Origin: Desulfoplanes formicivorans | GTDB lineage: Bacteria; Desulfobacterota; Desulfovibrionia; Desulfovibrionales; Desulfomicrobiaceae | Reading direction: 5' to 3' | Assembly (NCBI RefSeq): GCF_001748225.1 | Contig: NZ_BDFE01000017.1 | Coordinates: 413,025-477,024, forward strand | DNA length: 64,000 nt | Shown here: positions 44,670 through 54,558 of the stretch, in pieces | How the letters are laid out: every line of letters begins with the position of its first letter | How positions within the stretch are numbered: position 1 is the first letter of the stretch | The notes under the pieces: model-generated | Databases searched by the model: none | Seen by the model: only the letters and a program-made list of their open reading frames with translations | What the model was told of the DNA's origin: nothing | Position numbers and translations under genes: made by a program

Positions 44670-46244
44670 ATGGGATTTTTCTCGAAAATCAAAAAAATCT
44701 GGAAAAAGGACACCCAGGATCACGGGGCCGTGAACGAACCCGCATCCGTTGACAAAGCAACGGACGCGGCAATAGACAGCCAGCCCCAGGTCACGACAAT
44801 CCCGGATGCTGCCGCCCCCCAAACCCGGCAGGAATCCTCTGCACCGGATCACCAGCCCGACGAAGCGCCCTCCTTTTTCCGAAAACTCATTCATCCTCAG
44901 GCCAGCCAGCCAGAAAAGTCTGAATCAGGAGAACCGGACGCTCCATCCGCCCAGGCAGCCGGGGACACAACGCATGGCGAGCCTGCCGGCAAACAGGAAC
45001 CCCTGCCCGAAACCTTTACCCAGGAAAAGCCCAAGGCCCCGCAGCTTGAGCCCTGGCAGCAGGACCTGGTCCACGCCCTGGACAATGCCGAGCCCAAGCT
45101 GAGCATCTGGCTGACCCACCTTCTGACCGATGTCAGTGAACGCGGGGAAAAACTCTGGGAACGACTCCATTTTCTTCTGGCCCAACTGGAAGTTCCACGC
45201 GAAGAGGCCGATGATTTCATCGATCGTTTTGATCGATGGCTCGAGGACATGGAGTATGAACGCGTTGAAGAATTCAGGTCGGAGCTCCAATACCGGCTGG
45301 CCCTGGCCCTGGATCTTGAGGACGAGGAAGATGAACAGAGTCGCCTTTTTCTGAAACTTTCCCAGGGGCTCTCCAAGACCCGGGAACAGCTTTCCAAGCA
45401 GATTGATCACCTGCTGAGCATGACCGGCTCCTTTGACGACGAATTCTGGGAAGAGCTGGAAGAGATTCTGATCATGGCCGACGTGGGCTACGAGGCCTCG
45501 CACAAGCTTCTTGAACGGTTGCGCCCCAAGGTACGTCGTGAGGACATCACCGATGCCCAGGCCTTCAAGGACATGCTCAAGGCCGAACTGGTCCAGATCT
45601 TTGAAGAGGCCCGGCGTCCGGCCAAGACAGGCACCCCCGAGGTCGTACTCATGGTGGGGGTCAATGGCGTGGGCAAGACAACAACCATTGCCAAGCTGGC
45701 CCATCGCGCCCAGATGCAGGGCAAAAAAACCCTTGTTGCCGCCGGCGACACCTTCCGGGCGGCAGCCATCGAACAGCTGAACATCTGGGCCAAACGGGTG
45801 GGTGCGGGATTCTATGCCAAGGAACATGGTGCCGATCCCGCGGCTGTTGCCTTTGAAGCCATGAACATGGCCATTGAGCAGGGATATGATCAGGTGTTCA
45901 TGGATACGGCCGGACGCATCCACACCAAGGTGGACCTGATGGAGGAGCTCAAAAAAATCAAGCGAGTTCTGGGCAAAAAAATGGACGGTGCCCCCCACAG
46001 AACCATTCTCGTGCTGGACGCCACCACCGGGCAGAACGCCCTCTCCCAGGTCAGGCTGTTCTCTGAAGCGGTTGACCTCGACGAAATCGTTCTTACTAAA
46101 CTCGACGGTACGGCCAAGGGCGGTATCATCGTGGCCGTGGCCCTGGAATACAAAATACCCATCTCCTTCATCGGTCTTGGCGAACAAATGGAAGATCTGC
46201 GCCCCTTCAGCGGCGAGGACTTTGCCAAGGCCCTTCTGGATTGA
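44670..46244 (+). CDS. ftsY: signal recognition particle receptor FtsY
   Basis: A 524-aa SRP GTPase that docks ribosome-SRP complexes at the inner membrane. The N-terminal 200 residues are an acidic, Pro/Gln-rich extension longer than in many species. The NG domain holds G1 GVNGVGKTTT near 330, DTAGRIHT near 415 and TKLDGTAKGG near 475. Strong AAGGAG site. A hairpin follows. Confidence 0.97.
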   Translation: MGFFSKIKKIWKKDTQDHGAVNEPASVDKATDAAIDSQPQVTTIPDAAAPQTRQESSAPDHQPDEAPSFFRKLIHPQASQPEKSESGEPDAPSAQAAGDTTHGEPAGKQEPLPETFTQEKPKAPQLEPWQQDLVHALDNAEPKLSIWLTHLLTDVSERGEKLWERLHFLLAQLEVPREEADDFIDRFDRWLEDMEYERVEEFRSELQYRLALALDLEDEEDEQSRLFLKLSQGLSKTREQLSKQIDHLLSMTGSFDDEFWEELEEILIMADVGYEASHKLLERLRPKVRREDITDAQAFKDMLKAELVQIFEEARRPAKTGTPEVVLMVGVNGVGKTTTIAKLAHRAQMQGKKTLVAAGDTFRAAAIEQLNIWAKRVGAGFYAKEHGADPAAVAFEAMNMAIEQGYDQVFMDTAGRIHTKVDLMEELKKIKRVLGKKMDGAPHRTILVLDATTGQNALSQVRLFSEAVDLDEIVLTKLDGTAKGGIIVAVALEYKIPISFIGLGEQMEDLRPFSGEDFAKALLD

Positions 46245-46247
46245 TCC

Positions 46248-46293
46248 CCGGGCACGCCAGCAACACGCTTCTTGCCGGGTCCAGCGTGCCCGG
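46248..46293 (+). terminator. Hairpin after ftsY
   Basis: CCGGGCACGC (46248-46257) and GCGTGCCCGG (46284-46293) are perfect complements. The T-run is missing. Confidence 0.5.
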
Positions 46294-46330
46294 CACAACA
46301 GGTAGGAATACCCACCACTAGGAGCACTAC

Positions 46331-47233
46331 ATGAACCACGTTCAGATTCTCATCGTAGGTCAGGGACCGGCAGGCCTTTCAGCTGCCATCTACACGGCCA
46401 GAGCAGGCCTGAGCACCCAGATTCTGGGATGTGCGCCCAAAATCGCCGGGGATTACGATATCGACAACTACTTCGGCTTCCCGGAACCCATTACCGGAAG
46501 CGAACTCATTGAACGCGGCAAGGCCCAGGCCAAACGGTTCGGGGTGGACATGCGGTGCGAACGGGTTCTGGGTATTCACCCCACGGACAAGGGCACTTTC
46601 GAGGTCAAGACGGAAAAGGGAACCATTACGGCCGATGCCATCATCCTGGCCACGGGTGTGGCCAGGGTCAAATCCATGATCCAGAACGCATCCGATTACG
46701 AGGGCAAGGGGATCTCCTATTGCGTCAGCTGCGACGCCTTTTTTTACCGGAACAAAAAGGTCATGGTCGTTGGCGAAGGTATTTTTGCCGCCAACCAGGC
46801 CCTGGAACTCAAGGAATACACACCTCATGTTTCCATCTGTACCCAGGGACGCGCCCTGACCATGACCCCCGCGTTTTTGCAACGTCTGGAAAAAGCCGAC
46901 ATCCCCATCCTGGACAAGACCGTGACCAAGGCCCTTGGGGAAAACGGTCTTGAAGCCGTCTTGTACGATGACGGCACCACCGAACCCATGGACGGGATTT
47001 TCGTAGCCAGGGGTGAGGCCTCTTCCCTGGACTTTGCCTATTCCCTGGGCCTGTTGCGCAAGGGAGTCTTCATTGAGGCTGACAACGAACAGAAAACCAA
47101 TGTTCCCGGCGTGTTCGCCGCCGGAGACTGCGTGGGCAACTTTTTGCAGATCAGCGTGGCCGTGGGAGAAGGCGCCAAAGCCGGTCGCTCGGCCATCAAA
47201 TACCTCAAGGGATTCAATAACAACGGGGAGTGA
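46331..47233 (+). CDS. thioredoxin reductase-like FAD/NAD(P) oxidoreductase
   Basis: A 300-aa flavoprotein with FAD motif IVGQGPAGLSAAIYTARAG, a redox CVSC near residue 132 and C-terminal FAAGDCVGNFLQ. The NADPH-binding motif VVGEGIFAANQA lacks the usual GGGNSA form, so its nucleotide preference or partner may differ from true TrxR. Likely reduces a thioredoxin or ferredoxin-type partner in the cytoplasm. Confidence 0.85.
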   Translation: MNHVQILIVGQGPAGLSAAIYTARAGLSTQILGCAPKIAGDYDIDNYFGFPEPITGSELIERGKAQAKRFGVDMRCERVLGIHPTDKGTFEVKTEKGTITADAIILATGVARVKSMIQNASDYEGKGISYCVSCDAFFYRNKKVMVVGEGIFAANQALELKEYTPHVSICTQGRALTMTPAFLQRLEKADIPILDKTVTKALGENGLEAVLYDDGTTEPMDGIFVARGEASSLDFAYSLGLLRKGVFIEADNEQKTNVPGVFAAGDCVGNFLQISVAVGEGAKAGRSAIKYLKGFNNNGE

Positions 47234-47375
47234 GCAAGGCCTGAGACAACAGAGAACAAAGGCAGGAAACTCGACCTGCGACAAAGGGCTGAAACCAGCC
47301 GGACATGGGGGCAATTGTGATCCTGCAGCCTCTCACTGGACACTGCCCATTTCGCATGGCAACTGTTCTTGATTC

Positions 47376-47405
47376 TTGACAGGACTCAGGGGAACGGCAT
47401 ATAGG
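47376..47405 (+). promoter_or_regulatory. Promoter of the tRNA gene
   Basis: TTGACA at 47376-47381, then 18 bases, then TATAGG at 47400-47405, ending 17 bases before the tRNA. Confidence 0.65.
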
Positions 47406-47422
47406 ATCGTCTTCTTTTGCGC

Positions 47423-47498
47423 GGGCCCATAGCTCAGTTGGCAGAGCCCCCGGCTCATAACCGGATGGTCCGAGGTTCGAATCCTCGTGGGCCCACCA
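47423..47498 (+). tRNA. tRNA with CAT anticodon (elongator Met; Ile2 possible)
   Basis: A 76-nt cloverleaf with encoded CCA. Acceptor GGGCCCA/TGGGCCC, D-arm AGCTC...GAGC, anticodon loop CTCATAA and T-arm CGAGG-TTCGAAT-CCTCG. The 1:72 G-C pair argues against the initiator. An elongator Met cannot be separated from a lysidine-modified Ile tRNA by eye. Confidence 0.95.
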
Positions 47499-47632
47499 TT
47501 TTCCTGTTCATCCGTGGGATGACCTCAAGCGATCTCAATATGCAAGAGCACGCTGCATCAATCAAGGTGTTTCCCTTTTCGAGCCGGAAACACCTTTTTC
47601 ATTCCTGATCAGCACCCATTCCCGGGAAGCCT

Positions 47633-48616
47633 ATGAAACCAGAACATGTGATCGCCCGTATCCAAAAGGATGCCCCGCTGTGGCTGGCCTCGTCATGGGA
47701 TCACAGCGGCATTCAGGTCAGGGGAAATCGACAATGCATCAACCGTATGGCGGTGGCTCTCGACCCGACGGCTGCCACCATTGGCAAGGCCTTGGACCAG
47801 GGTGCGGATTTCATTCTCACCCATCATCCCCTGGGACTGACGCCACGTTTTCCAGCGGCCAACGACGAGTTGTACGCCACCATGTCCCTGCTCATGTCTC
47901 AAGGGGTCTGGCTCTATGCGGCCCACACCACCCTGGATGCCCAGCCCGAAGGACCATCGCGCTGGCTGGCCAGGGAACTGGGAATGATCAATGAGGCCGT
48001 TCTTGAGCCCACAGCAAAAAAAACCGCCCTTCTGGTCAGAATACCGCATGGACGTGATCTGTGCCCCATTGCATGCCCGGAGGCCCTCACGGTCATGGAG
48101 CAGGGCGATCTGGTCGAACTGGTTGTCTGGAAAGACCAATGGCCCCGCACCCGTCAGCAGCTCGAATCCAGCCACGGGTCTTTTGACTATCATGCCCTGA
48201 CCCTGGAAGAGCCTGCACAGGTTTACGGATTCGGCTGCATCGGCGATCTCCAGGAACCCGTGGGCTGGCCGGACCTGCAGGCCCGACTTGCCCGCCTGCT
48301 GGGCACAGCCTGCTGGACGCACATTGGCGCTGCGCCGGAAGCCATCAGTCGTGTGGCCTACTGTCCGGGATCAGGTGCCTCCCTGGCAACCAGGGCTTTT
48401 GGGGCCGGTGCTCACGTTTACATAACCGGGGATATCAAATATCATCAGGCTCTGGACACACAACATCTGGGACTGACTCTGGATGTGGGCCACCATGTAC
48501 TTGAAGAAAACATGATGCGTGTCTGGCATGAAACCATGCAGCAGGATTTTGCTGCACAGGGCGTGGAGCTTGTCTTCATTCCCAGCAGGGATCCCCTGCG
48601 CATCCAATGCGCATGA
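47633..48616 (+). CDS. Nif3-like dinuclear metal-centre protein
   Basis: A 327-aa NIF3/YbgI-family protein. Metal-ligand segments are LTHHPLG near residue 62, AAHTTLDA near 100, and C-terminal VGHHVLEENMM. It contains the middle insert seen in longer family members. Proposed roles include GTP cyclohydrolase-like activity or a metal chaperone, none proven. The DUF164 zinc-ribbon gene follows, a frequent neighbour. Confidence 0.92.
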   Translation: MKPEHVIARIQKDAPLWLASSWDHSGIQVRGNRQCINRMAVALDPTAATIGKALDQGADFILTHHPLGLTPRFPAANDELYATMSLLMSQGVWLYAAHTTLDAQPEGPSRWLARELGMINEAVLEPTAKKTALLVRIPHGRDLCPIACPEALTVMEQGDLVELVVWKDQWPRTRQQLESSHGSFDYHALTLEEPAQVYGFGCIGDLQEPVGWPDLQARLARLLGTACWTHIGAAPEAISRVAYCPGSGASLATRAFGAGAHVYITGDIKYHQALDTQHLGLTLDVGHHVLEENMMRVWHETMQQDFAAQGVELVFIPSRDPLRIQCA

Positions 48617-48752
48617 ATCCTAAGGTTACGCCAGTACGCTTGAACAACCGTCTTGATCCATTCCCCCTGGGAATACATCAACATACCACCCCAACCCACG
48701 ACTTTTTCTCCCGTTCTACGGAAACCCCGGGTACACAAGGAGGATACACACG

Positions 48753-49508
48753 TTGAGCCTTTACATCGATCAAATACGACAGCTGGTCATCCTGCAGAAA
48801 ATCGATTCCCAGATCATTGAAATCGACAAACGTCTGGAAGAAGCCCCCAAGGAGCTCGAAAGTCTGCAAGAAGCCCTGACCACGAAAAACGAGCGTCTTG
48901 GACAGCTCAAGGAACGCGTCGATATCCTCAAGGATCAGCAGCACAAGCTCGAAACGGATATCGAGGAAGATGCCACACGCATCAAGAAGAGCAAGAACAA
49001 ACTCATGATGGTGGAAAATACCAAGGAATACCACGCCATGATGAGGGAAATGGACAGTCTCGAAAAGATGAACCGGATGCGTGAAGAAGAAAAGGTCACC
49101 CTCATGGAAGATCTCAAGGACCAGGAAGTCCTGTTCGAGAGCCTTTCCGAGGAGATCAAGGCCCAGGAGGCGGATCTCAAGGAAAAGCAAACATCCATGG
49201 AACTCGAGCTGAACAAGATAAAAAACAAGCGGAAAAAACTTGAAAAGGAAAAACAGGCTGCGTGCGAGCTTATTCCGGAGCCTATTTTCAAGCGCTATGA
49301 TTATATCCGGACACGGCTGGAAAGCCCTGTTATTGTTTCCGTGACCGATGGCATCTGTAACGGCTGCCACATCAGCATTCCGCCCCAAAAATTCATTGAA
49401 CTCCAAAAGGGTGAACAAATCCTTAGCTGCCCCAATTGTCACCGCTTGATTTACTGGGAAGACCACTTCTTTCCCCAGGAAAACGCCAAGGAAGCTGCCA
49501 AGAAATAA
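48753..49508 (+). CDS. DUF164 coiled-coil protein with C4 zinc ribbon
   Basis: A 251-aa protein that is a long coiled coil (residues 10-175) with a C-terminal zinc ribbon, CNGCHISIPP and LSCPNCHRLIYW. Related proteins bind nucleic acid or act in flagellar/type III export contexts; the role is unknown. A strong AAGGAGG site before the TTG codon supports this start, and no ATG fits. Confidence 0.9.
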   Translation: MSLYIDQIRQLVILQKIDSQIIEIDKRLEEAPKELESLQEALTTKNERLGQLKERVDILKDQQHKLETDIEEDATRIKKSKNKLMMVENTKEYHAMMREMDSLEKMNRMREEEKVTLMEDLKDQEVLFESLSEEIKAQEADLKEKQTSMELELNKIKNKRKKLEKEKQAACELIPEPIFKRYDYIRTRLESPVIVSVTDGICNGCHISIPPQKFIELQKGEQILSCPNCHRLIYWEDHFFPQENAKEAAKK

Positions 49509-49581
49509 CTCACCCAAGCGGCACGTCCGCACCCATCGCCCGGAACCCGGGTCGGGAGGACATGCCAAACGCTTTTCAAAC

Positions 49582-49956
49582 GGAGTTGGACAGACTGTCG
49601 CCGTGCCGAATCGGCAGGGAGGAAAGTCCGGGCTCCACAGGGTAGGACGCTGGATAACGTCCAGCGGGGGTGACCCCGGGAAAGTGCCACAGAAACAAAC
49701 CGCCTGGCCCTCACGCGTGAGAGCGGGGTAAGGGTGAAAAGGTGGGGTAAGAGCCCACCAGCTGTCGTGGTGACACGGCAGGCTAGGCAAACCCCGTCTG
49801 GAGCAAGACCAAATAGGAGGATGGTACGGTCGGCCCGGCCAATATCCTCGGGTAGGTCGCTCGAGGCATGGAGTAATCCATGTCCTAGATGAATGACAGT
49901 CACCCCGCCCTCACTCGTGGGGGCGGGGTACAGAACCCGGCTTATCGTCCAACTCC
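49582..49956 (+). ncRNA. rnpB: RNase P RNA, bacterial type A
   Basis: About 375 nt. The P1 helix forms between GGAGTTGGACAGAC at the start and TCCAACTCC at the end. Conserved core GAGGAAAGTCCGGGCTCC (from about 49618), ACAGAAA, AGGGTGAAAAGGTG and AGATGAATGAC segments are all present. A T-run after 49956 acts as terminator. It processes tRNA 5' ends. Confidence 0.97.
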
Positions 49957-50060
49957 ATTTTTTTCCGAGCCATGGAGACATGCTGCCAAACGCCCGTTTT
50001 CCCGTCCACATGACTTGAAAACGGGCGTTTGGTGTTTCCACTCCCACAAGGAAAATCCGG

Positions 50061-51266
50061 ATGAGCACACCATCAATCTGGTCCATTGTCCTGGCTGCCG
50101 GCAACGGATCACGGCTGGCCAAGGCCGGCATCAACGAACGCAAACAGTTCATTGACTATCAGGGCGTCCCTCTTTTCTGGCACAGCCTGCGCACCTTTTC
50201 GCGCATTGCCCTTGTCAGGGGGATCATGCTTGTGGTTCCGGAGACGGAACTGGACAGGGTGACCGCCTGGGTCAACCAGCTCCTGGATGCCGAACCTCTG
50301 GGCATGCCCATCGTCTGCGTCAAAGGGGGAGCGCGCCGACAGGACTCGGTGTACCAAGCCCTGTGCCATCTGCCCGAAGACTGCAACCGGGTTTTTGTTC
50401 ATGACGCAGCACGCCCCTTTTTCACACCCCAATGCGTTCACAAGCTCCTTGAGGCCGTTACCAGCGACGTGGTTGGAGCCGTGCCCGGATGTGCGGTGAC
50501 CGATACCGTCAAGCAGGTGCATGGAGCCAGGGTCCTAAGGACCCTGGACAGATCCTGTCTCATGGCAGTTCAAACCCCGCAGCTTTTTGATCGGAACACG
50601 CTTCAACAGGCCCATGCAAAAGCCCTTCAAGACAACTGGAATGTCACGGACGATGCAAGTATGGTGGAAATGATGAACAAGAACGTGGTGGTGGTGGACG
50701 GCGACCCGGGCAATGTAAAAATCACCCTGCCCGAGGACCTGCGTCATCTTGCACTGCAGCAGGAAACTCCCGTGCCTGTTTCCGGGCTTGGCTATGATGT
50801 CCACGCATACGGCGGCAATCGGCCCATGGTCATCGGCGGGGTTCCCATTCCCGGTGGTCCGGACATCAAGGCCCATTCCGACGGGGACGTGCTCATCCAT
50901 GCCCTGTGCGACGCCATCCTGGGCTGCATCGGCCAGGGGGACATTGGCGACCTGTTTCCCGACAGTGACGCAACCTTTGAGAACATGCCCAGTTCGGCAT
51001 TCCTGGCCGAAGTTCTGGACCGGGCCATGCAACACGGACTGACCATGACTCATGTGGACATGACCGTGGTGGCCCAGACTCCGAGACTGAGCCCGTTCAA
51101 GGTTCAGATCAAGAAAAACCTGGCCTGCCTCATGGCCCTGCCCTTTGACCGGGTCAATCTCAAGGCCACCACCGAAGAAGGTCTCGGATTCACCGGGACC
51201 AAACAGGGCATCAAGGCCATGGCACTGGTCACGGGAACCATCAACAAACCAAGGCCGGTGCCATAA
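50061..51266 (+). CDS. ispDF: bifunctional IspD/IspF isoprenoid enzyme
   Basis: A 401-aa fusion of two non-consecutive MEP-pathway steps. Residues 1-230 are MEP cytidylyltransferase (VLAAGNGSRL...KQF, VHDAARPF). Residues 240-400 are MECDP synthase (GLGYDVHAYG, AHSDGDVLIHALCDAILG, TTEEGLGFTG). The fusion is common in alpha-, delta- and epsilonproteobacteria. Confidence 0.97.
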   Translation: MSTPSIWSIVLAAGNGSRLAKAGINERKQFIDYQGVPLFWHSLRTFSRIALVRGIMLVVPETELDRVTAWVNQLLDAEPLGMPIVCVKGGARRQDSVYQALCHLPEDCNRVFVHDAARPFFTPQCVHKLLEAVTSDVVGAVPGCAVTDTVKQVHGARVLRTLDRSCLMAVQTPQLFDRNTLQQAHAKALQDNWNVTDDASMVEMMNKNVVVVDGDPGNVKITLPEDLRHLALQQETPVPVSGLGYDVHAYGGNRPMVIGGVPIPGGPDIKAHSDGDVLIHALCDAILGCIGQGDIGDLFPDSDATFENMPSSAFLAEVLDRAMQHGLTMTHVDMTVVAQTPRLSPFKVQIKKNLACLMALPFDRVNLKATTEEGLGFTGTKQGIKAMALVTGTINKPRPVP

Positions 51267-51414
51267 CCCGGAAGCCAGCTTTACAAATATTCAGATCCCG
51301 GTCACGTTCCCATGACGCCCAGACCAGGGCACCATGCACGTGCGCGATGCCTGTGCCCATCAACCCATTGCATACTGCGCGCTTCGTTCCCCTTTTCCTC
51401 AACACGACACAACC

Positions 51415-52899
51415 ATGCCCACAAATCTGATGACACCCACGCCCTGGCATACCCGCTTTGCTCCGTCACCCACCGGAACCATGCATCTGGGCAATGCCCG
51501 AACAGCCATTCTCAACTGGCTCATGGCCAGAAAACACCAGGGCAGCTTCAGCGTTCGCTTGGAGGACACGGACAGGGAACGCTCAACCTTTGCCTCGGAA
51601 GCGTCCATCCTGTCATCCCTTGCCTGGATGCAACTGGAGCCGGATCATCCGGTCGTCCGTCAAAGCACGCGCCTTGAACGTTACCAGAACATGGCCCGTG
51701 CTCTCATGGACAAGGGGCTGGCATATCCCTGCTTCTGTACTGAAGCCGAATTGCAAAAGGATCGCGAGATGGCCGCATCCAAAGGCCTGCCACCGCGGTA
51801 TACGGGAAAATGCTCCACCCTTTCGCCTGAAGAGATCCACAAGAAAATGGAACAGGGGCATCCCTACACCATCCGCTTTCGTGTGGACCAGAACATCCCG
51901 GGCATTGAATTCACCGACCTGATCAAGGGATTGATGAACATCCCCATCCAGGCCTTTGGCGACTTTGTCATCCTCAGAAGCAATGGCTGGCCCAGCTACA
52001 ATTTTGCCGTGGTGATCGACGACCAGGACATGGGTATCACCCTGGTCCTTCGGGGCGAGGATCATCTGACCAATACCGCCAGGCAGATCCTTCTCTACAA
52101 GGCCCTGGACATGGTCCCTCCACGGTTTGCTCATCACGGTCTGCTTGTGGACACAAATCAGCACAAGCTCTCCAAGCGCACCGGCGCCAAAAGCATTCCC
52201 GAACTCATGCGCGCAGGAATCCATCCCCTGGCCCTGGTCCATTATCTTGCAGGGCTTTCCGGAGCCGTCAAAGGCAAACACATCGTGGGCAGTCTGGACG
52301 AACTTGTGGAGCGGTTCAACCCCAGACGCCTTGGTCGGGGCAATGCCGTTTTTCAGATGCAGGAACTCGAGCAGCTGAGCAGAACGTATTGGCACAAACT
52401 GGATACCGAACAACTACTCCCCCATCTTGAGGAGCTTGCATCCCTTGGAGCACCCTGGCACAATCTGTCGGCCCAACAGCAGAAGGCCCTCATCGCCACG
52501 GTCCAGCCCAATGCCAACTGCGGTCATGATTTTGCCCCCTTGCTCACGCCTCTTCTCCGCCTCCAGGCATGTTACGATCCCGAGGCCATTGAACTTGTGC
52601 AACGTCAACCCAATGGGCACATCATCCGCACCTTTCTCGAACTTGTTCTCGATTTCACCGCGTTGTCCGGTCATCCTGCAGACACCCCGCTGCCCCTTGA
52701 CGAAATCGGGAGGATTCTCAAAGAAACATCCACACGGGCGCAGGTCACGGGCAAGGAGCTCTATTTGCCCCTGCGCATGGGACTCATGGGTACGAGTCAG
52801 GGCCCGGAGATCAAACAGCTTTTCACTGTACTGACCTGTGAGCAGATCATCCGGCGCATGCAGGATGCCTGCGTTCTTGCCGGTATCGCCAGGGACTGA
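51415..52899 (+). CDS. gltX: glutamyl-tRNA synthetase
   Basis: About 494 aa, class I. HIGH-type motif APSPTGTMHLGNAR lies near residue 15, GEDHLTNTARQ near 215 and KMSKS-type KLSKRTG near 250. Length is full, so it is not a glutamyl-Q paralog. The ATG at 51415 or 51430 fits the family; the frame is open further upstream without family similarity. Confidence 0.96.
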   Translation: MPTNLMTPTPWHTRFAPSPTGTMHLGNARTAILNWLMARKHQGSFSVRLEDTDRERSTFASEASILSSLAWMQLEPDHPVVRQSTRLERYQNMARALMDKGLAYPCFCTEAELQKDREMAASKGLPPRYTGKCSTLSPEEIHKKMEQGHPYTIRFRVDQNIPGIEFTDLIKGLMNIPIQAFGDFVILRSNGWPSYNFAVVIDDQDMGITLVLRGEDHLTNTARQILLYKALDMVPPRFAHHGLLVDTNQHKLSKRTGAKSIPELMRAGIHPLALVHYLAGLSGAVKGKHIVGSLDELVERFNPRRLGRGNAVFQMQELEQLSRTYWHKLDTEQLLPHLEELASLGAPWHNLSAQQQKALIATVQPNANCGHDFAPLLTPLLRLQACYDPEAIELVQRQPNGHIIRTFLELVLDFTALSGHPADTPLPLDEIGRILKETSTRAQVTGKELYLPLRMGLMGTSQGPEIKQLFTVLTCEQIIRRMQDACVLAGIARD

Positions 52900-53082
52900 A
52901 CAGTAACATCCGACATCAAACATCTCCGACCTTGCAGCATGCAAGGGCCAGAGAGTCCCAACCGCCAGGTTCTGCACATCACGTTGGCGCGCCCTTAATG
53001 GCAACCGAGAAACCAGGAGCATTCAACCTCAAACAGCCTGTACATGTACCGTGTGCAGGCACATCCCACAGGACACCATCCC

Positions 53083-54540
53083 ATGCAACTTTACAATACC
53101 ATCACCCGGGAAAAACAGGAATTCACTCCCCTTCAGGACAACCATGTACGCATGTACGTCTGCGGGATTACGGCCTATGATTATTGTCATATCGGTCATG
53201 CCCGATCCTGCGTTGTTTTTGATGTCCTGTACAGATATCTGCTGGCCAAGGACTACAAAGTCACCTTTGTCCGCAACTTCACGGATGTGGATGACAAGAT
53301 CATCAACAGGGCCAACAAGGAACATACCACGTCCGATGCCATTGCCACCACGTATATCAATGCCTTTTACGAAGACATGGACAAACTGAGCATCAAACGG
53401 CCCAACGTGGAACCCAAGGCAACAGAACATATCCCCGAGATGATCCAACTGGTTGAACAACTCATCCAAAAGGGCCATGCCTATGCCACGGACAAGGGCG
53501 ACGTGTATTATCGCGTACGCACCTTTGATTCCTACGGCAAACTCTCGGGCCGTCACATTGAGGACCTCCAGTCGGGTGCCCGCATCGCACCGGGAGAAGA
53601 CAAGGAAGATCCCCTGGATTTTGCCCTGTGGAAAGCGGCCAAGCCGGGGGAACCCTCGTGGGAAAGCCCCTGGGGCCTGGGGCGTCCCGGATGGCATCTG
53701 GAATGCTCGGCCATGAGCAAGAAATACCTGGACATGCCCTTTGACATCCACGGCGGAGGCCAGGATCTTTCCTTTCCCCACCACGAAAACGAACGCGCCC
53801 AGAGCGAGGCCGCTTACGGCGTGGAATTCTCCCGGTTCTGGATTCACAACGGATTCGTGCAGATCAATGCCGAAAAAATGTCCAAATCCCTGGGCAATTT
53901 CACGACCATACGCAATATTTTCCAAAGCTATCTTCCGGAAGTCCTCCGGTTCTTCCTGCTGACCAAACACTACCGAAGTCCCCTTGACTACTCCACCGAG
54001 GCCATTGATGAAGCCGAAAAGGGAGTTCGCCGCATCTATACCACCAAGGCCCTCATGGAAGCGGAACTGCAGCGTTCCACCTGGAAACAATCACCACTTC
54101 CCCCGGAGCTGACCGCGGAACTGGATCAGGCCGAACAGGGATGGACCAGGGCCATGGAAGATGATCTGAACACGGCCGGTGCTCTGGGCCATGTGTTTAC
54201 CCTGGCCCGCCTGGCCAATCGCATTCTGGAGAACAAAAAGTGGAAAAAGAGTGACCAGGCCCGGGAAATCTTTGAGCGCATACTTGCTGATCTGAACACC
54301 TGGGGCAACATCCTGGGTATCTTCACCCAGGAAAGCTCTGGCCTGCTCACCCAGCTACGGACCATGCGTGCCCAGCGCAAGGGCATTGACGAATCAAGGG
54401 TCCTTGATCTCATGGACCAGCGCGCCCAGGCCAGAAAGGACAAGGATTTTGCCAGGGCCGATGCCATCCGGGACCAGCTCACCGCCATGGAGGTCACCAT
54501 CCACGACACCCCGCAAGGGGCGACCTGGGACGTGATCTGA
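53083..54540 (+). CDS. cysS: cysteinyl-tRNA synthetase
   Basis: A 485-aa class I synthetase. The zinc-binding Cys in MYVCGITAYDYCHIGHARS (also the HIGH motif), ECSAMS and the His pair PHHENERAQ, plus KMSKS at INAEKMSKSLGNF, are intact. The start at 53083 (MQLYNTITREK) matches the family better than an ATG 13 codons upstream. Confidence 0.97.
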   Translation: MQLYNTITREKQEFTPLQDNHVRMYVCGITAYDYCHIGHARSCVVFDVLYRYLLAKDYKVTFVRNFTDVDDKIINRANKEHTTSDAIATTYINAFYEDMDKLSIKRPNVEPKATEHIPEMIQLVEQLIQKGHAYATDKGDVYYRVRTFDSYGKLSGRHIEDLQSGARIAPGEDKEDPLDFALWKAAKPGEPSWESPWGLGRPGWHLECSAMSKKYLDMPFDIHGGGQDLSFPHHENERAQSEAAYGVEFSRFWIHNGFVQINAEKMSKSLGNFTTIRNIFQSYLPEVLRFFLLTKHYRSPLDYSTEAIDEAEKGVRRIYTTKALMEAELQRSTWKQSPLPPELTAELDQAEQGWTRAMEDDLNTAGALGHVFTLARLANRILENKKWKKSDQAREIFERILADLNTWGNILGIFTQESSGLLTQLRTMRAQRKGIDESRVLDLMDQRAQARKDKDFARADAIRDQLTAMEVTIHDTPQGATWDVI

Positions 54541-54558
54541 TCCCTTTTCCGATGGGCC

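Noticed and set aside
47423..47498. Initiator tRNA-fMet
   Set aside because: The 1:72 position is a G-C pair, and the anticodon stem lacks the three G-C pairs of initiators.
49582..49956. Minus-strand and plus-strand ORFs across this stretch
   Set aside because: The sequence is RNase P RNA with its conserved core; the ORFs are incidental.
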